Below, one piece after another: positions 22,753 through 33,599 of a DNA stretch of 64,000 nucleotides (position 1 is the first letter of the stretch; each line of letters begins with the position of its first letter). The stretch comes from Chamaecyparis obtusa (lineage: Eukaryota; Streptophyta; Pinopsida; Cupressales; Cupressaceae): contig BSBK01005652.1 in the NCBI GenBank assembly GCA_027943335.1, positions 1,122,001 through 1,186,000 of the forward strand. The letters run 5' to 3'. The notes beneath the pieces are model-generated. The model was not told the origin of the DNA and did not search any database. It was given only the letters and a program-made list of their open reading frames with translations. The position numbers were made by a program, and so were the translations under genes.

Positions 22753-22801
22753 AGAACATCTTTCCCAATCCCTAAGAAGAAGGAAGGAACTTGCAAATCA
22801 G

Positions 22802-23837
22802 ATGAATGATCAGAATTACATTGAAGAAAAGATTGAAGATCTTTTTCCCTCAAATAGCTCAGATGAAGCAAACAATGTTGTCAAAGAACTCCTAGAAAAG
22901 AATGGGTCTCTGCAGGAAGAAGTGAGAAAATTAAAAAGAGAACAAGAGCTACACTCAACAAGATTTTGTGAGATCTTAGAACAAAGAAACAAGTTGAAAG
23001 ATGAATTAGATGGAAGAAACAATGAAGTCCAAAATAAAACCCTTCAGCTAGAAAACCTAATTGATCAGATCTCCGATACAAATGAGGAAATTCTGAATCT
23101 AAGATCAGAAATAGAAAACACAAGAGAAGAACTAAGATCTGAAAAGGAAATCAATCTAAGATTGGTGGATGACCTAAACGCCGAAAAACAAATCAATGAA
23201 GGAATGCTGAAAAGCCAAGAAGACTTGAATCAGCTGTATGAGTGAAATCTTCATAGGCAGAAAGGAAAAGCAGGACTTGGATACAAAGGAGAAGGTGAAT
23301 CTTCTAAGCAAGGTACTCAAAGAAATCAGAAACCTACTTGTAATCATTGTGGTAAAATAGGACATACTTCAAATAAATGTTGGAGCAATGAAAAAGTAGA
23401 ATTCAATGGAAAATGCTACAACTACAATCAACATGGTCACAAAGCAAATGAATGCAGGGAAAAACCAAGATTCAGAGGTAATTGTCACAAATGCAACAAA
23501 CAAGGTCACAAAGCATCCGAGTGCAGATCCAAAACATTCAATCTAGCAAAACAAATTATGAAAGCAATGTTTGGATGGGACTACAACACCTTATGGACAC
23601 ATTGGCATGAACTGCATAAAACATCATCTAAGGAAAAGAGATACTACCTTAAGATGCTTCAAATGCACTAAACTAGGTCACATAGCCAGAAACTGCATGA
23701 ATGCTAGTGAAGTTGAAGATGGAAAGAAGAATGAAGCAACTAAGGTTAGGAAACAGGTGAGACAAAAGTGGATTCCTAAATCTACCGAGCAAACCAGTCC
23801 AAGTAATGGAATGGGTGGCTCTACCGACTCAAACTAA
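22802..23837 (+). pseudogene. Element F: gag-like ORF with tandem zinc knuckles
   Basis: From the ATG at 22,802 the first 147 codons form a long coiled coil (KNGSLQEEVRKLKREQ, ENLIDQISDTNEEILNLRSE). After a TGA at 23,243 the same frame continues through knuckles CNHCGKIGHTSNKC, CYNYNQHGHKANEC (second Cys lost) and CHKCNKQGHKASEC. A frameshift near 23,560 then leads to a partial one (YGHIGMNC) and CFKCTKLGHIARNC, with a basic tail (KVRKQVRQKWIPKS). The N-terminal gag domain proper is missing, probably with the deleted 5' part. Four or five knuckles in a row are more than the one or two usual in plant copia gag. The role is inferred to be RNA binding or packaging. Confidence 0.75.
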
Positions 23838-24253
23838 ATTTCCAAGAAAGCACTGGAACTGTATTCTCATAGACAAACTTCAAGCAGTTCCAGAACCAAA
23901 TTAAAAGAAAGATCTAAATCAGCATACAAGATGTAGTAAGATCACAGGAAGGTTGGTATTAGTCTTTACCGAGCAAGGTCGGTACCAGTCTTTACCGAGC
24001 GAGGTCAGAGCAATATGAATTCTCGAGTTCACCGAGTTGCAAAGTCTTTATCAAGCAATTAATTCTTAGTGGGTGATAGTCTGTCAGAATTCATACCCTA
24101 ATTTGTACTGAGCATTAATGAAAGAGTTGTAAACAAAAGGCAAGAAATCAAACTCATTCCTCACCACAAACTTTAGCACTTTGAGAGTAGAAAATTTTAA
24201 GAGCAATCCAGCGATTCAAATACTTTTGTGAAAAGAATTTTCTGTGAGCTACC
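23838..24253 (+). other. Element F: spacer between the two ORFs
   Basis: This is about 415 bp with no ORF of note. It contains several ACCGAG copies (near 23,787, 23,968, 23,995 and 24,030). No splice acceptor or internal ribosome site can be asserted from sequence alone. Confidence 0.5.
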
Positions 24254-27200
24254 ATGGCATCATCCAGCACTTCAGTGAAGAAAGGATCAGAAATGTTAGT
24301 CCAAGGGGAATGGAGAGCACCAGATTTCAAGATCATGCCCACAATTGCAGCAGCCCTAGACCCGAACGGAGCTCAATCTCAGATTCCTCCTAAGGTACTA
24401 CTTATTAACGATATTCGCAATCATTTCAACTGTGCAATTCAAGAAATGGGAAACCTAGAGCTAGTTATTATGCGTGAAGAACTGTGTGTGGATGGTATTC
24501 TAAAACCCGAGCACAAACATCTAGAAGATAAGGGATTAGTTCACATTGCACATTTACCTCAAAACTTTCGGGAGAAATGGGTTAGATACATTCTCAGCTG
24601 TATACATAATGGAAAGATTTGGCTTGAGCAACCCATAGAGATCACCAAGAAGATGATTCATCAAATCATCAGTCTTCCCATGTTGAACAAAGCAAAAACT
24701 ACCAAAACCCTAGGTCGGTCAGAACTGGAGAAGAAAACCCTAGCCGAGTGGGACGGTAGAGGCATGAAAGTTAGCAGCATTACCGATGCTGAACTGAAGT
24801 TTGGTACACACATTATTGCCCATAAAATATATAGTTCAAGTCGACAGAATAGTGTCTCTTGTGAAGCTATTGACCTAGCATACAAAGTGGTCAAGAATAA
24901 CTTATCATTTGACCTTGCAGATATATTGTTAAAACAGCTTAACAAGAACATGGAAAGCATTCAAACTTCCAAAAACAATCCATGTAAGTTTGGATCTCTA
25001 CTGGTCTGTTTATTCTTCTATGTTCAAAAATTCTTCCCTTCCAAAGGAAAAGTTGTATGGAGAAAACATGTGCCAGTCCTTTATGAGATAAATGAATACA
25101 TCTCAGAAATGGGTGAAAATTTTGAAAGCGTCATGGATAATTATTTTGAGTCTTTCAAAGAGAAAATGAATGATAGATTCCGGATTCCACAGAAGTTGGT
25201 GGAAGATTATAAGGATGACATTTGTTTCATGGTAGACTATGACAATGTATATATTCAAGCAGCTAAACCGAGGATTGTATATGTAAAACCTCTTCCTTAT
25301 GAGGTAAATATTGATGAAACCAAGAATATCATTGAAGCCCTTCTTAATCAGCCTGTTAATCCCAAAGCTCCATATTTTGGAACATATGATGAAGCAAAGG
25401 TGAGAATTGAATTAAGCATAAAGCTTCCACAGGTGGTAAACAAAGGAAAGAAGAGGATAGCCAAAATGCAAATGCTAACCGAGGACAAAGGAGAAAATGA
25501 TGAAGAAGAAGAAGAAAAGGATGAGAAAACAGAGGAACCAGAACTTGCAAAGAAGAAAGGAAAGGTATTCATCACTAAGGCACCTAAGCCTCCCACTGCT
25601 GTATTTACAAGGAGAAGTGCAAGAGGTAAGGCAGACAAGGCAGACAAGGCAGACAAAGATATAGTATTCAAAAGGCCTCCTCTAAACTTTCAAGAGAGGA
25701 TCAAACTTTTTAGAGACGGATCAGGATCTGGAGTAAGCAACATAAAATCTTTTAAATATGAAACCAGATCGGAAATAGAACAGAAGGAAATAGAAGATGC
25801 TGTTATTGAAAAAATGGGACAGTGGAAATACTCTCCTGATGAATTAGCCCCAAAGGTTCCAGCAGTCTTATTAGATCCAATAAAAATGAGATGGAGCAAT
25901 GCAAAGCAAACTATAATAGACATATTTGATCAAACCCTGAGACAGTTAATGCCGAGCTTGAAAAATGATGAAATAAAGAAGGCATTAAAGGAAAATGAAA
26001 ATAAGATGACACTAAATTTCAATACTTGTTTGATTCTGATCAACAATATTGAATTGGTTGTGAAGGCTGCAAATGCCACATGGAAGAACATATACCATCT
26101 TCACCAACCGAGTATTGAAACAGTAATAATAAAAGATATTAAAGATGACAGTGATGAACAAGAAGAAGCCACTGAGGTAGATGATACTGTGAGGATTGCA
26201 GTAGAAGTCATTGCATCACTTCCTACCTCTCCAGTAAAAGTTTCTACATCTATCCCGGAGACACCTTCAAGCATGGTTGTGACAACTTCAACTTTTGTCC
26301 AATCACCTATAGCAACAACAGAAGCAACCACCATTTCTTCTACTGAGTTGCAGTCTCCCACTTCATCAAGTTTTCCAGTAGTAAGTATTCCAGTTTTTGA
26401 TTCTACAAGTGTAAATATTTTAAGTTCTCCAATAGACAGTGTGCCAGTCTCTATAGCCAGTCCTACTATGTCTATTGTCACTACTACTAAGGCATTAAGT
26501 ACAGATAAGCCTAAGGCTCAACCAAGTATAAAATTTTTGGGTAAGAATATAGTAGAGGATATAGACCTAGATGAAGAAATAGAGATTCCAACATTAGATT
26601 TTGCAAATCTATCAGCGGACCAAATGCAAAATATAGGTGAAATCCTCCAAAGGAAAGCAAAGAAAAAGAAGCTTAAAGAGGAGAGAGACAAGGAATATCA
26701 AATCATTAAGGATGCTAAAGACATTTTGTCTGATGCATTAGGTATTAAAGTAGACTCCTCTCAACATGTTTTGCTATAATTAGCAGAAGCAGTAAATAAA
26801 TACAATGAGGATTCATCTGGGATAGAAAAGTTAGTTGAAAGAGCCGAGAAGAGATTCAACAATAAAGTGCTTGAGCACATTGCTCAGCACATAGCTATTA
26901 ATCAAGTGGAATTGTCTTCAGATTTGTCAAACATTGAATCTACCTATTCGAATGTCACCTCTCTTTTGGCCAGACTGTGCAATATTGCCAAGTTCACAAA
27001 GGATGTCAAGGATAAAATGAATAAAATGGATGAGGATATGAAGATTAGCATACAGAAGCTGCAACTTGAACCAAGTTCAAGCTCTTCTCATCGCATGAAA
27101 ATCTCATACCTATCAAATATGCAGTCAGATCTACTAAAAGAAGACACAAGGATCCGGTCCACACTGCTAGACATCCAGAACAGGATCCTTCCCATCATGA

Positions 27201-27406
27201 ATACAATGTATAAGCACATTGAACATTCCAAAACATTGATTCATGACAATCAGTTCTCTATAGTAGATCACATGATTGAACTCTCTGCAGAAGTCCAAAT
27301 TGCAATCCAGACATGCAAGATTCTGCAAGAAAATTGGGACAGAACCCTGGCACTAATGATGAAGGTACACTCTGATTTTCTATCAAATTTTGGATTCTCT
27401 CTATAA
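24254..27406 (+). CDS. Element F: large second ORF of unknown family (one internal stop)
   Basis: There are 841 open codons from the ATG at 24,254, then TAA at 26,777-26,779, then the same frame stays open to TAA at 27,404-27,406 (1,050 codons in all). Residues 50-380 form the most structured part, with HNGKIWLEQPIEIT (118-131), CKFGSLLVCLFFYV (244-257) and IPQKLVEDYKDDICFMVD (311-328). Residues 400-470 alternate basic and acidic runs and could hold a nuclear-localisation signal, including a KAD triple repeat. Residues 530-630 are a second helical domain. Residues 665-760 are Ser/Thr/Pro-rich. The C-terminus is helical and ends near ILQENWDRTLAL. No protease, RT, integrase or envelope motif is seen. 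Homologous copies lie in elements E and G. The function is unknown. Confidence 0.8.
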
Positions 27407-27652
27407 ATCACTTGTATATACACCTTTGGCATTATCGTCAAAAAGGGGGAGATATGTATAGAAGGAGATATGTATAGAAGAAGATTTGTATAGAAGAAAA
27501 AGTTAGCACATTGAAAGGGGGAGATAATGTATAAAGCCCTATGAAAAAGACAAATTTTGAAAAAAAAAAAATCAAAAATAAATCTCAGCATGATTCATGT
27601 ATATAAGTTTTGGGCAATAAGTGTTTTTGTCACTAATGCCAAAGGGGGAGAT
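27407..27652 (+). other. Element F: 3' untranslated region with three polypurine-like tracts
   Basis: AAAAAGGGGGAGAT (near 27,440), GAAAGGGGGAGAT (near 27,515) and AAAGGGGGAGAT (27,641-27,652) follow each other within about 215 bp. The last directly abuts the 3' LTR and is the likely plus-strand primer. Elements E and G have the same clustered arrangement. Confidence 0.8.
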
Positions 27653-28828
27653 TGTTGGCATTAAGTAGAATTGCCACTAGTGACAACACTTATTTTCATT
27701 CTGAGTACAAATCGAGCAGAATAGTGCAAACCGAGCAGAATAGTGCAAACTGAGCAGAACAATGCAAATCGAGCAAAATAGTGCAAACCGAGCAGAACAG
27801 TGCAAACTAAGCAGAACAGTGCAAATCGAGCAGAACAGTGCAAACTGAGCAAGATAGTGCAAACCAAGCAAGACAGTGCAAACCGAGCAAGATAGTGCAA
27901 ACCAAACAAGATAGTGCAAACCGAGCAGGACAGTGTAAACCGAGTAACATTATGTCTACCGAGTCACCAGTATTTACCGAGTTCAAAACCTACCGAGTGG
28001 TTAGTATGAACCGTGCCTTCACTTCTACCGAGTGCATGACGATGCCGAGTAATGCAGTGGACGCCGAGTATCAGAAAGTCATCGAGTTAGTTTGCAGGAA
28101 CCGTGTAACCATACTTGGGCCGACTTAGTGGCACTTATGTTTATTTGTCAAGCTGACTTCGTAATTGTAATTAATTGTTTAGACTTGTATATAAACAATG
28201 TTGTAAAAATGTCAAGATGTAATAAAATGAGTATGAATGTGAAAAAGAAAGAAAGGTAGAGATAAGCGAATTACAAAGGGCTACAGCAGTATAGGGAACA
28301 GCAAAGACAAATTCATCACAGAAGGTGATCAGTACATCAATGAATCTCAATCAGCAATCCAGTTGCAAAGCAAGAGATCTACTGTTTCATCCTAACAGGT
28401 GAATCAGTAATAAAATCCTTTAACCAGGTAGACTTAATAGTCTTTTGTAAAATCTCTTTACCGAGTGCATACTTCATTGTATGTTTTGTAAATCCTTTAA
28501 CAGGGTGGATTTAGCAATCCTTATTGCTCCTAACAGGGCAGATCATCAGAAGTGATCAAATTGTAAGCCTTAACCGGCCAACTTTATTCTGCAGTACTAA
28601 AGCTTTGTGGGTTTCATCCCCACCCCAGTTTTACTTTCTTTTTGGAAGGTTTCTGGGTAACCAAATCTATGTGTCATTGTTGTGAATGCTTTTAAGTTTC
28701 ATGCTTTCTATATGCATAAGGAAAAAGGGAACTATATGTTAATACATCTGTAATTGTAAGAAAATTTGGAGTTACTGATTCACCCCTCCCCTCTCAGTAA
28801 CTTGGTTAATTCCTGAATATTTCCAACA
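27653..28828 (+). repeat. Element F: complete 3' LTR
   Basis: The LTR is 1,176 bp, from TGTTGGCATTAAG to TATTTCCAACA. It contains a 19-bp tandem array (27,709-27,936), a TATA-like TGTATATAAACAA near 28,187, a hairpin GTGGGTTTCATCCCCAC (28,607-28,623), and a U5 end with GATTCACCCCTCCCCTCTC near 28,779. No gene lies within. Confidence 0.93.
27709..27936 (+). repeat. 19-bp tandem array in F 3' LTR, 12 units
   Basis: It uses the same unit as the 5' LTR array but has 12 units instead of 10. The arrays have changed length since insertion, or the template already differed. Confidence 0.95.
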
Positions 28829-28833
28829 CATAT

Positions 28834-29536
28834 ATGGTATTGGCATATGACTGGCCTCATCATGCCCTAGGATTAAAGTCAAAGACTTGTAGAAACCCTA
28901 TGCTCTCTTACTAAATAAATCCATCCTGAAGGGCTCTAGTGTACTTGGATTGATGATGCACATGGATCTAACCTGGTCTATGGAATCCCTCATAGGCCCT
29001 ACCCATATATAATCCCTCTGAGCTTCATATATCTTTGTAAATTCTATAAAATCTATCTTCTCCAACCCAAAAAAAGGGTCATTTAATGAGAAGACCTCCC
29101 TAACTTCCTCCTCAGTGATACTAATCAAATCATTTCCATTTACATCCTTGACACACTTTTTCATAGGATCATAGCACTTAGTAATTTGAATTAATAATTC
29201 AGCATCCATAAAAACTCCAGGGACTACCAACTTCCCAATATCAAATTGCCAAATGTTGCTAAGGGGGGCACATGAATTCCTCTATGAGTAAGCTGCTTTG
29301 AACAAAATCAAACCATTATGATCTTCACCCACCCTAGCATCTCTCATCCAATTCCCTCTACTATAGAGCCCACTATTTACATAATCCATAGGGTTTCTCG
29401 GAACTAGTTCTTTTAATCTAGCTGCCCCATTATCTAAATGTGGTAGCAACTACATTAAATCTTCAAAGACACCCTTGTATTTATACTCTATCTTCCCAGA
29501 TAGTCCTCTCTATGGAAGCATTTTAAACTAGGGCAT
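28834..29536 (-). pseudogene. ORF H, N-terminal third
   Basis: The most plausible start is the ATG at 29,536, in phase with the downstream text KIEYKYKGVFEDLM and LLPHLDNGAARLKELVPRNP. The open piece 28,898-29,230 reads PGVFMDAELLIQITKCYDPM, ISITEEEVREVFSLNDPFFG and AQRDYIWVGPMRDSIDQVRS. Stops interrupt the first 100 codons. The sequence runs into the middle third (22,463 downwards) after removing element F, giving an N-terminal helical domain reminiscent in style of plant retroelement gag/mobile-domain proteins, though I cannot assign it. Total length over the three thirds is about 1,270 codons. Confidence 0.6.
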
Positions 29537-29999
29537 TTTAGAACAATATATAGATACCCGAGAGAAACCATAAAAATATCAACAAGCCACAGGATTCTTC
29601 CCAAAATTTCATCACAAACTTCAAACAATTCTGGAAATTCAAAAAAATTTGACCTACCAAGCACCTGAAAAAACTTCACTTGATATCACTCCAGAGGAAA
29701 ATCCAGTTTGCTGAAATGCTTATGAGAGCGGTAAAGAGAAACAACACTCAAATTTTGATATATAATGTTGCCAAGCGTTTAAAATTCATTTGCACGTAGC
29801 TCATTAAGTCTGCCATTACTGAAAGTTGGTGGCCTCAGCATTCAAAAGACATGAAAAATGTTAGAGAGAAAAAATTTGAATTCAGACCGTTGATATTGTT
29901 TCCCTTTGGTGCATCGGATGATTAGAAAAAATAGCCATGCAACCCTCATTTTACTTTTCCCAAACAAGTTCCCAGCTAATGAGAATAGTTCAAATTAAC
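29537..29999. other. Upstream leader of ORF H, no gene
   Basis: A short open minus-strand stretch (29,488-29,679) overlaps the ORF H start in another phase and probably reflects leader sequence or a frameshifted N-terminus. Otherwise nothing was recognised. Confidence 0.4.
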
Positions 30000-31080
30000 C
30001 ATGTGGGGAAAGAAAGGACTTAACTTTATCTTGATCGGAGTGGACAGGTGTCATTTCATTGCTAAAGCGCGGTCTTAGAATTTGAGCATCTTCATCTAGT
30101 GGTGTAATGACAACCACAGGTTTCTTCCCAACTCACAATGCTTTATCTTTTCCCAAAGCAATGACTCCACCTTTCCCTTTGAAAACTTTATTGAATGAGG
30201 AAATGCTAGGCCAGACAAATTAGTAGGCATAAAACCCTAAGTTTATGCTCTATGTTAAGTATACTGACAACCTGACATGTCATCACTGCCCTTGGCCAAT
30301 CAGAAATGACCGCATCATGAAGAACTAGTGACAAAGGACCCACCTTCTAGTCCTCATCTTTAAACAAGATCAACAGCTGTCGCTATACCGCTGACCGTAG
30401 AAATCATGCACTTTATCCCAGTGGTATAATGACAACTATGAGATCCTATCAAACCTTAACCATCCAAGAAGGCCGGCCCTACTATGACACTTCACTTATC
30501 TTTCTGTCGAATCAAAAGATGCCACGTTTACAAAAACAAGTAGGTGGGCCCTTTCTCCTTTTCTTCTTTAAGATCAATCATCCCGTCGACTTCCACATCA
30601 TATTTATTTTAACCAATCAGAAACATACATATCAGAGTGACATCACAGTTTAAGGCCCCACTTACCTTTCATCCATCGTATAGCATCGAACGGTCATTGC
30701 TATACCACGGAGCTTAAATACTCCACATCTTCCATCAGTGGTATAATGACAACCGTAAGATCAAAATGTGATTTACCCTTTGACAAGTTTGACCCCACAA
30801 ATGTTACATCACCAACGATAGGTGTCAACTTGGAAAACATGCCACTAAGACTATCATGTCAGAAATCCTGCTGCCATCAGTAAAGCTTGATCGGATGCTT
30901 GTCACTATACCATTATGCTTAAAAAGGAATCATCTCAACCCAACGGTATAATGATATCCATTGATGCACTTCTCGATTTAATCACCAAAACAACAGTGAA
31001 GATGGGCCCACTGAGACAAATGTTTGCTTGTCGCTAGATCACATGTCAGAGATTCTGACAATAGGGAGTTGTGAGATTTA
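30000..31080. repeat. Divergent tandem repeats of about 320 bp carrying hairpin arms
   Basis: GGTRTAATGA recurs at about 30,101, 30,422, 30,740 and 30,945. Each later copy is preceded about 45 bp upstream by a near reverse complement (GTCGCTATACC at 30,380, TTGCTATACC at 30,697, GTCACTATACC at 30,901). For the second unit the arms are 30,375-30,393 and 30,419-30,437, with 15 of 19 bases pairing. CCAATCAGAAA recurs at 30,296 and 30,613, a spacing of 317. The region lies upstream of ORF H. Its function is not known. Confidence 0.7.
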
Positions 31081-32191
31081 ACGACAACCACTCATTTTTA
31101 AAGGGTTTGATACTTAGGAAAATACAAGAAACTTAGGCTTTGAGGAAAATATTAAAAAGGGTCCCAATTTTATAACCTAACCACATAACATGTAAAGTGG
31201 TGAATAAAAAGGGGTCAAAAATTGCACATGCAGATTTGGAGAGTTAGTAAACCAAAAAGTAACACAAAATTAGAACAAGGCCTAAGATCAGCTAGGGCTC
31301 CCATTAAACCTAGGGTTTTAACCTTAAAACCTTACCATCAAGTCTAAGAACCAGATCTTTTCAAAATTTTTAGCATGAAGTTGGAAAATTTTAATATAGT
31401 GATAACACAATCAGCAATGAAGAATACATTAAAAATGAAGCTAAAACAAGGTTTTATCTTCACCTACCATGTTGCTTGTCTCCATTATCCTCCTAGCTAT
31501 GATTTCTTGGATGTGTTGAGCTCTCAGATTTCCAATTTGAAGCTCCTTGCCCAAGACGAAACAAAAGTGTGGAGATTGAGTGAATTGTATGTAAAACGAA
31601 AGCTTAATCATGCAAATATGGTGAATGAGATGCAAGTGACATGAAAATGGCTTGATTATGCTTGAATGCTCTTGAAATGCTTGATTGCTTGATTTCTTGA
31701 ATGCTTGATTACCTATTCACTATTATCTCACAAAGGGAAAATGAGGCTCCTTTTATAGAGTTTTGGAGGATCCAAGCATAGGTGGAACAATCCTACGGTG
31801 GAGAATAAAAGGTGGAAGATCCTAGGGCTAGGATTAACTTGGTCGAAGGAGTTGAGAGAAAGGGGGATGTAGTTGGAATGCAAGAGGAAGAATAGGGATG
31901 ATGTTCCTCTCACATTGACATGGAAGAGAAGAAGGTGGAAGGGAAAGACACATGTCAAGTGTCTCACAAAGACCAAAGAAAGGAAGAGGAAAGGACTTTT
32001 TCCTCATGAGGACTCTTTGTACAAGTGTCCTATGAGTCACTTTTGACTCTTAGAGGTGGCTTGAAAAGCCCCTTAGGAATAGGGATTGTCTCTTGACTTG
32101 GTTTAAGAGAAGACATGTGGTCATGAGACCAAGTCTTATGAGGCCACATAGCCCTTAAGAATAGGACATGTGTGGGTGAGGATAATTATTA
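31081..32191 (-). other. LTR-like sequence with minus-strand TATA box, no gene
   Basis: The minus strand has CTCTATAAAAGGAGCC near 31,748-31,763, followed by CTTGAATGC-type short repeats (31,650-31,715). That layout is close to the TATA and R region of element K's LTR. No partner LTR was found. A small ORF (31,375-31,644) has no recognisable features. It could be the 5' LTR and leader of the element that carried ORF H, but this is an inference. Confidence 0.4.
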
Positions 32192-32694
32192 ATAAATAAT
32201 TAATAATAATTATTTATTTTAGCCAAAGTGATGTGTCAAGTGACTAGGTTTATGAGGTGGACTAGGGGTCTTAGTCATATTTAGTGAGTGTGTATTTAAT
32301 TAAATCACTTTAATAAGACTAATTTGAGGACTTAGGATAGAGGAATAAACTATAGTGAATTTACTAAATAAATTGAATAATCTATTTAATAAATAGAGGA
32401 AATGAATATTAATTAAATAATAAATATTTAATAAATTGATGAAGCAATAATTAATAATTATTATTTATTTTAGCCAAAGTGATGCGTCAAGTGACTAGGT
32501 TTATGAGGTGGACTATGGGTCTTAGTCATATTTAGTGAGTGTGTATTTAATTAAATCACTTTAATAAGACTAATTTGAGGACTTGGGATAGAGGAATAAA
32601 CTATAGTGAATTTACTAAATAAATGGAATAATCTATTTAATAAATAGAGGAAATGAATATTAATTAAATAATAAAGATTTAATTAATTGATGAA
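32192..32694. repeat. 251-bp tandem duplication
   Basis: The phrase AGCCAAAGTGATG starts at 32,221 and 32,472, and the two units (32,192-32,443 and 32,444-32,694) match almost base for base. They are AT-rich with many TTAATTAA-like steps and contain no gene. Confidence 0.9.
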
Positions 32695-33599
32695 ACCATT
32701 TTTAAGTGTATACAAGATGTAGCAACTTAATTTGTTGAATATCAGATCTTCTTAGCTCTTAACTGATATCACCTCTTTGTGATAGATTTTCCCTTCAAAT
32801 ACTACTCGGTAGCCTCTAGTCTGCTTCTGATTATAATTCTTGAATAATCTGTCAAATCCTTAATATCATAACCTTCTTTGATCTTTAGATGTCTCCTATA
32901 GACAGCTACTTCATATGCATATTCTAATCTAACGTCTTGAAAATTCTTATATCATAAATATTTGATCTAATTAGGGTTATGGAATCATCTAGAAAAACAT
33001 TTGATCAATTATCCATATGAATGACCTAAATCAAAACTACATAGGGATCAATCAATTATTATATCTCCAATAAATCTTTACCTTAATTTATGTAAACCAT
33101 TTTCTAGCTTGGTATAAACTGTTTGCCTTGTGTTCAGTGCCATTCCAAACTTCTATGTCAATCATGTATCACTCAATAAATATTGTAACTTTGTCTCGAT
33201 AAAATGTTGATGCTCGGTAAATATGAATGCTCAGTTGCAACTAAAATCAGTGTGCTTGGTAATCATATGGCTTGGTGTTTGTGTTCGGTCAAGATTGTGC
33301 TTGGTTAACTTGTCATTCTTCCTTGTGCTATGCTCGATTACTATACTTGGTGTTTTGACTAACTAGTATGTTTTCTTCCCTTACTAACTATATGTGTGAC
33401 ACTAATGAGAACTCATAATGTAATTATGTATAAATTCTCCCCCTTTGACATTAGTCACCAAAACACATATGTATACCATAATCAAAATCTTTCCAAAATT
33501 TCAAAACTTGTATACTTAAAAAATTTTGTAGACTCCCCCTGTCTATATGCTCTCCATAAATATACTATATACATATAGTTCTCCCCCTTTTTTGATAAT
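32695..33599 (-). other. Element G: probable remnant of 3' LTR and 3' UTR
   Basis: On the minus strand three polypurine-like tracts (AAAAAAGGGGGAG near 33,585; CAGGGGGAG near 33,537; CAAAGGGGGAG near 33,446) follow ORF G, as in elements E and F. Beyond them, sequence rich in ACCGAG/ACCAAG motifs (33,170-33,310) resembles F-type LTR. A clean TG start was not found at the last tract, so the LTR boundary is lost. Confidence 0.5.

Larger units (their letters stand above)
22464..28828 (+). mobile_element. Element F: pol-less copia-like LTR element with two ORFs
   Basis: The 3' LTR is 27,653-28,828. The 5' LTR is a 289-bp remnant (22,464-22,752). The ends TGTTGG and CCAACA are flanked by a perfect duplication CATAT (22,459-22,463 and 28,829-28,833), and removal rejoins ORF H. 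The internal region has a gag-like ORF with tandem zinc knuckles and a second ORF of 1,050 codons with a single internal stop. No protease, integrase or RT exists. The polypurine tract and U5 end match those of copia elements in the window, so a copia helper is likely. Confidence 0.93.

Noticed and set aside
22472..22768. Overlapping minus-strand Cys/Leu-rich ORFs in several frames (also at 27,661-27,919)
   Set aside because: They are translations of a 19-bp tandem array. A period not divisible by three keeps all frames open and gives a 19-residue repeat.
24661..26481. Minus-strand ORFs opposite the F second ORF
   Set aside because: They are shadows of the plus-strand frame, which has consistent homologues in E and G.
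30101..30950. TATAATG boxes resembling bacterial -10 promoters
   Set aside because: They occur in an evident plant nuclear context as part of repeated hairpin arms, without coding sequence downstream.
31375..31644. An 89-codon plus-strand ORF
   Set aside because: No recognisable motif, and it lies in an LTR-like block with opposite-strand promoter signals.
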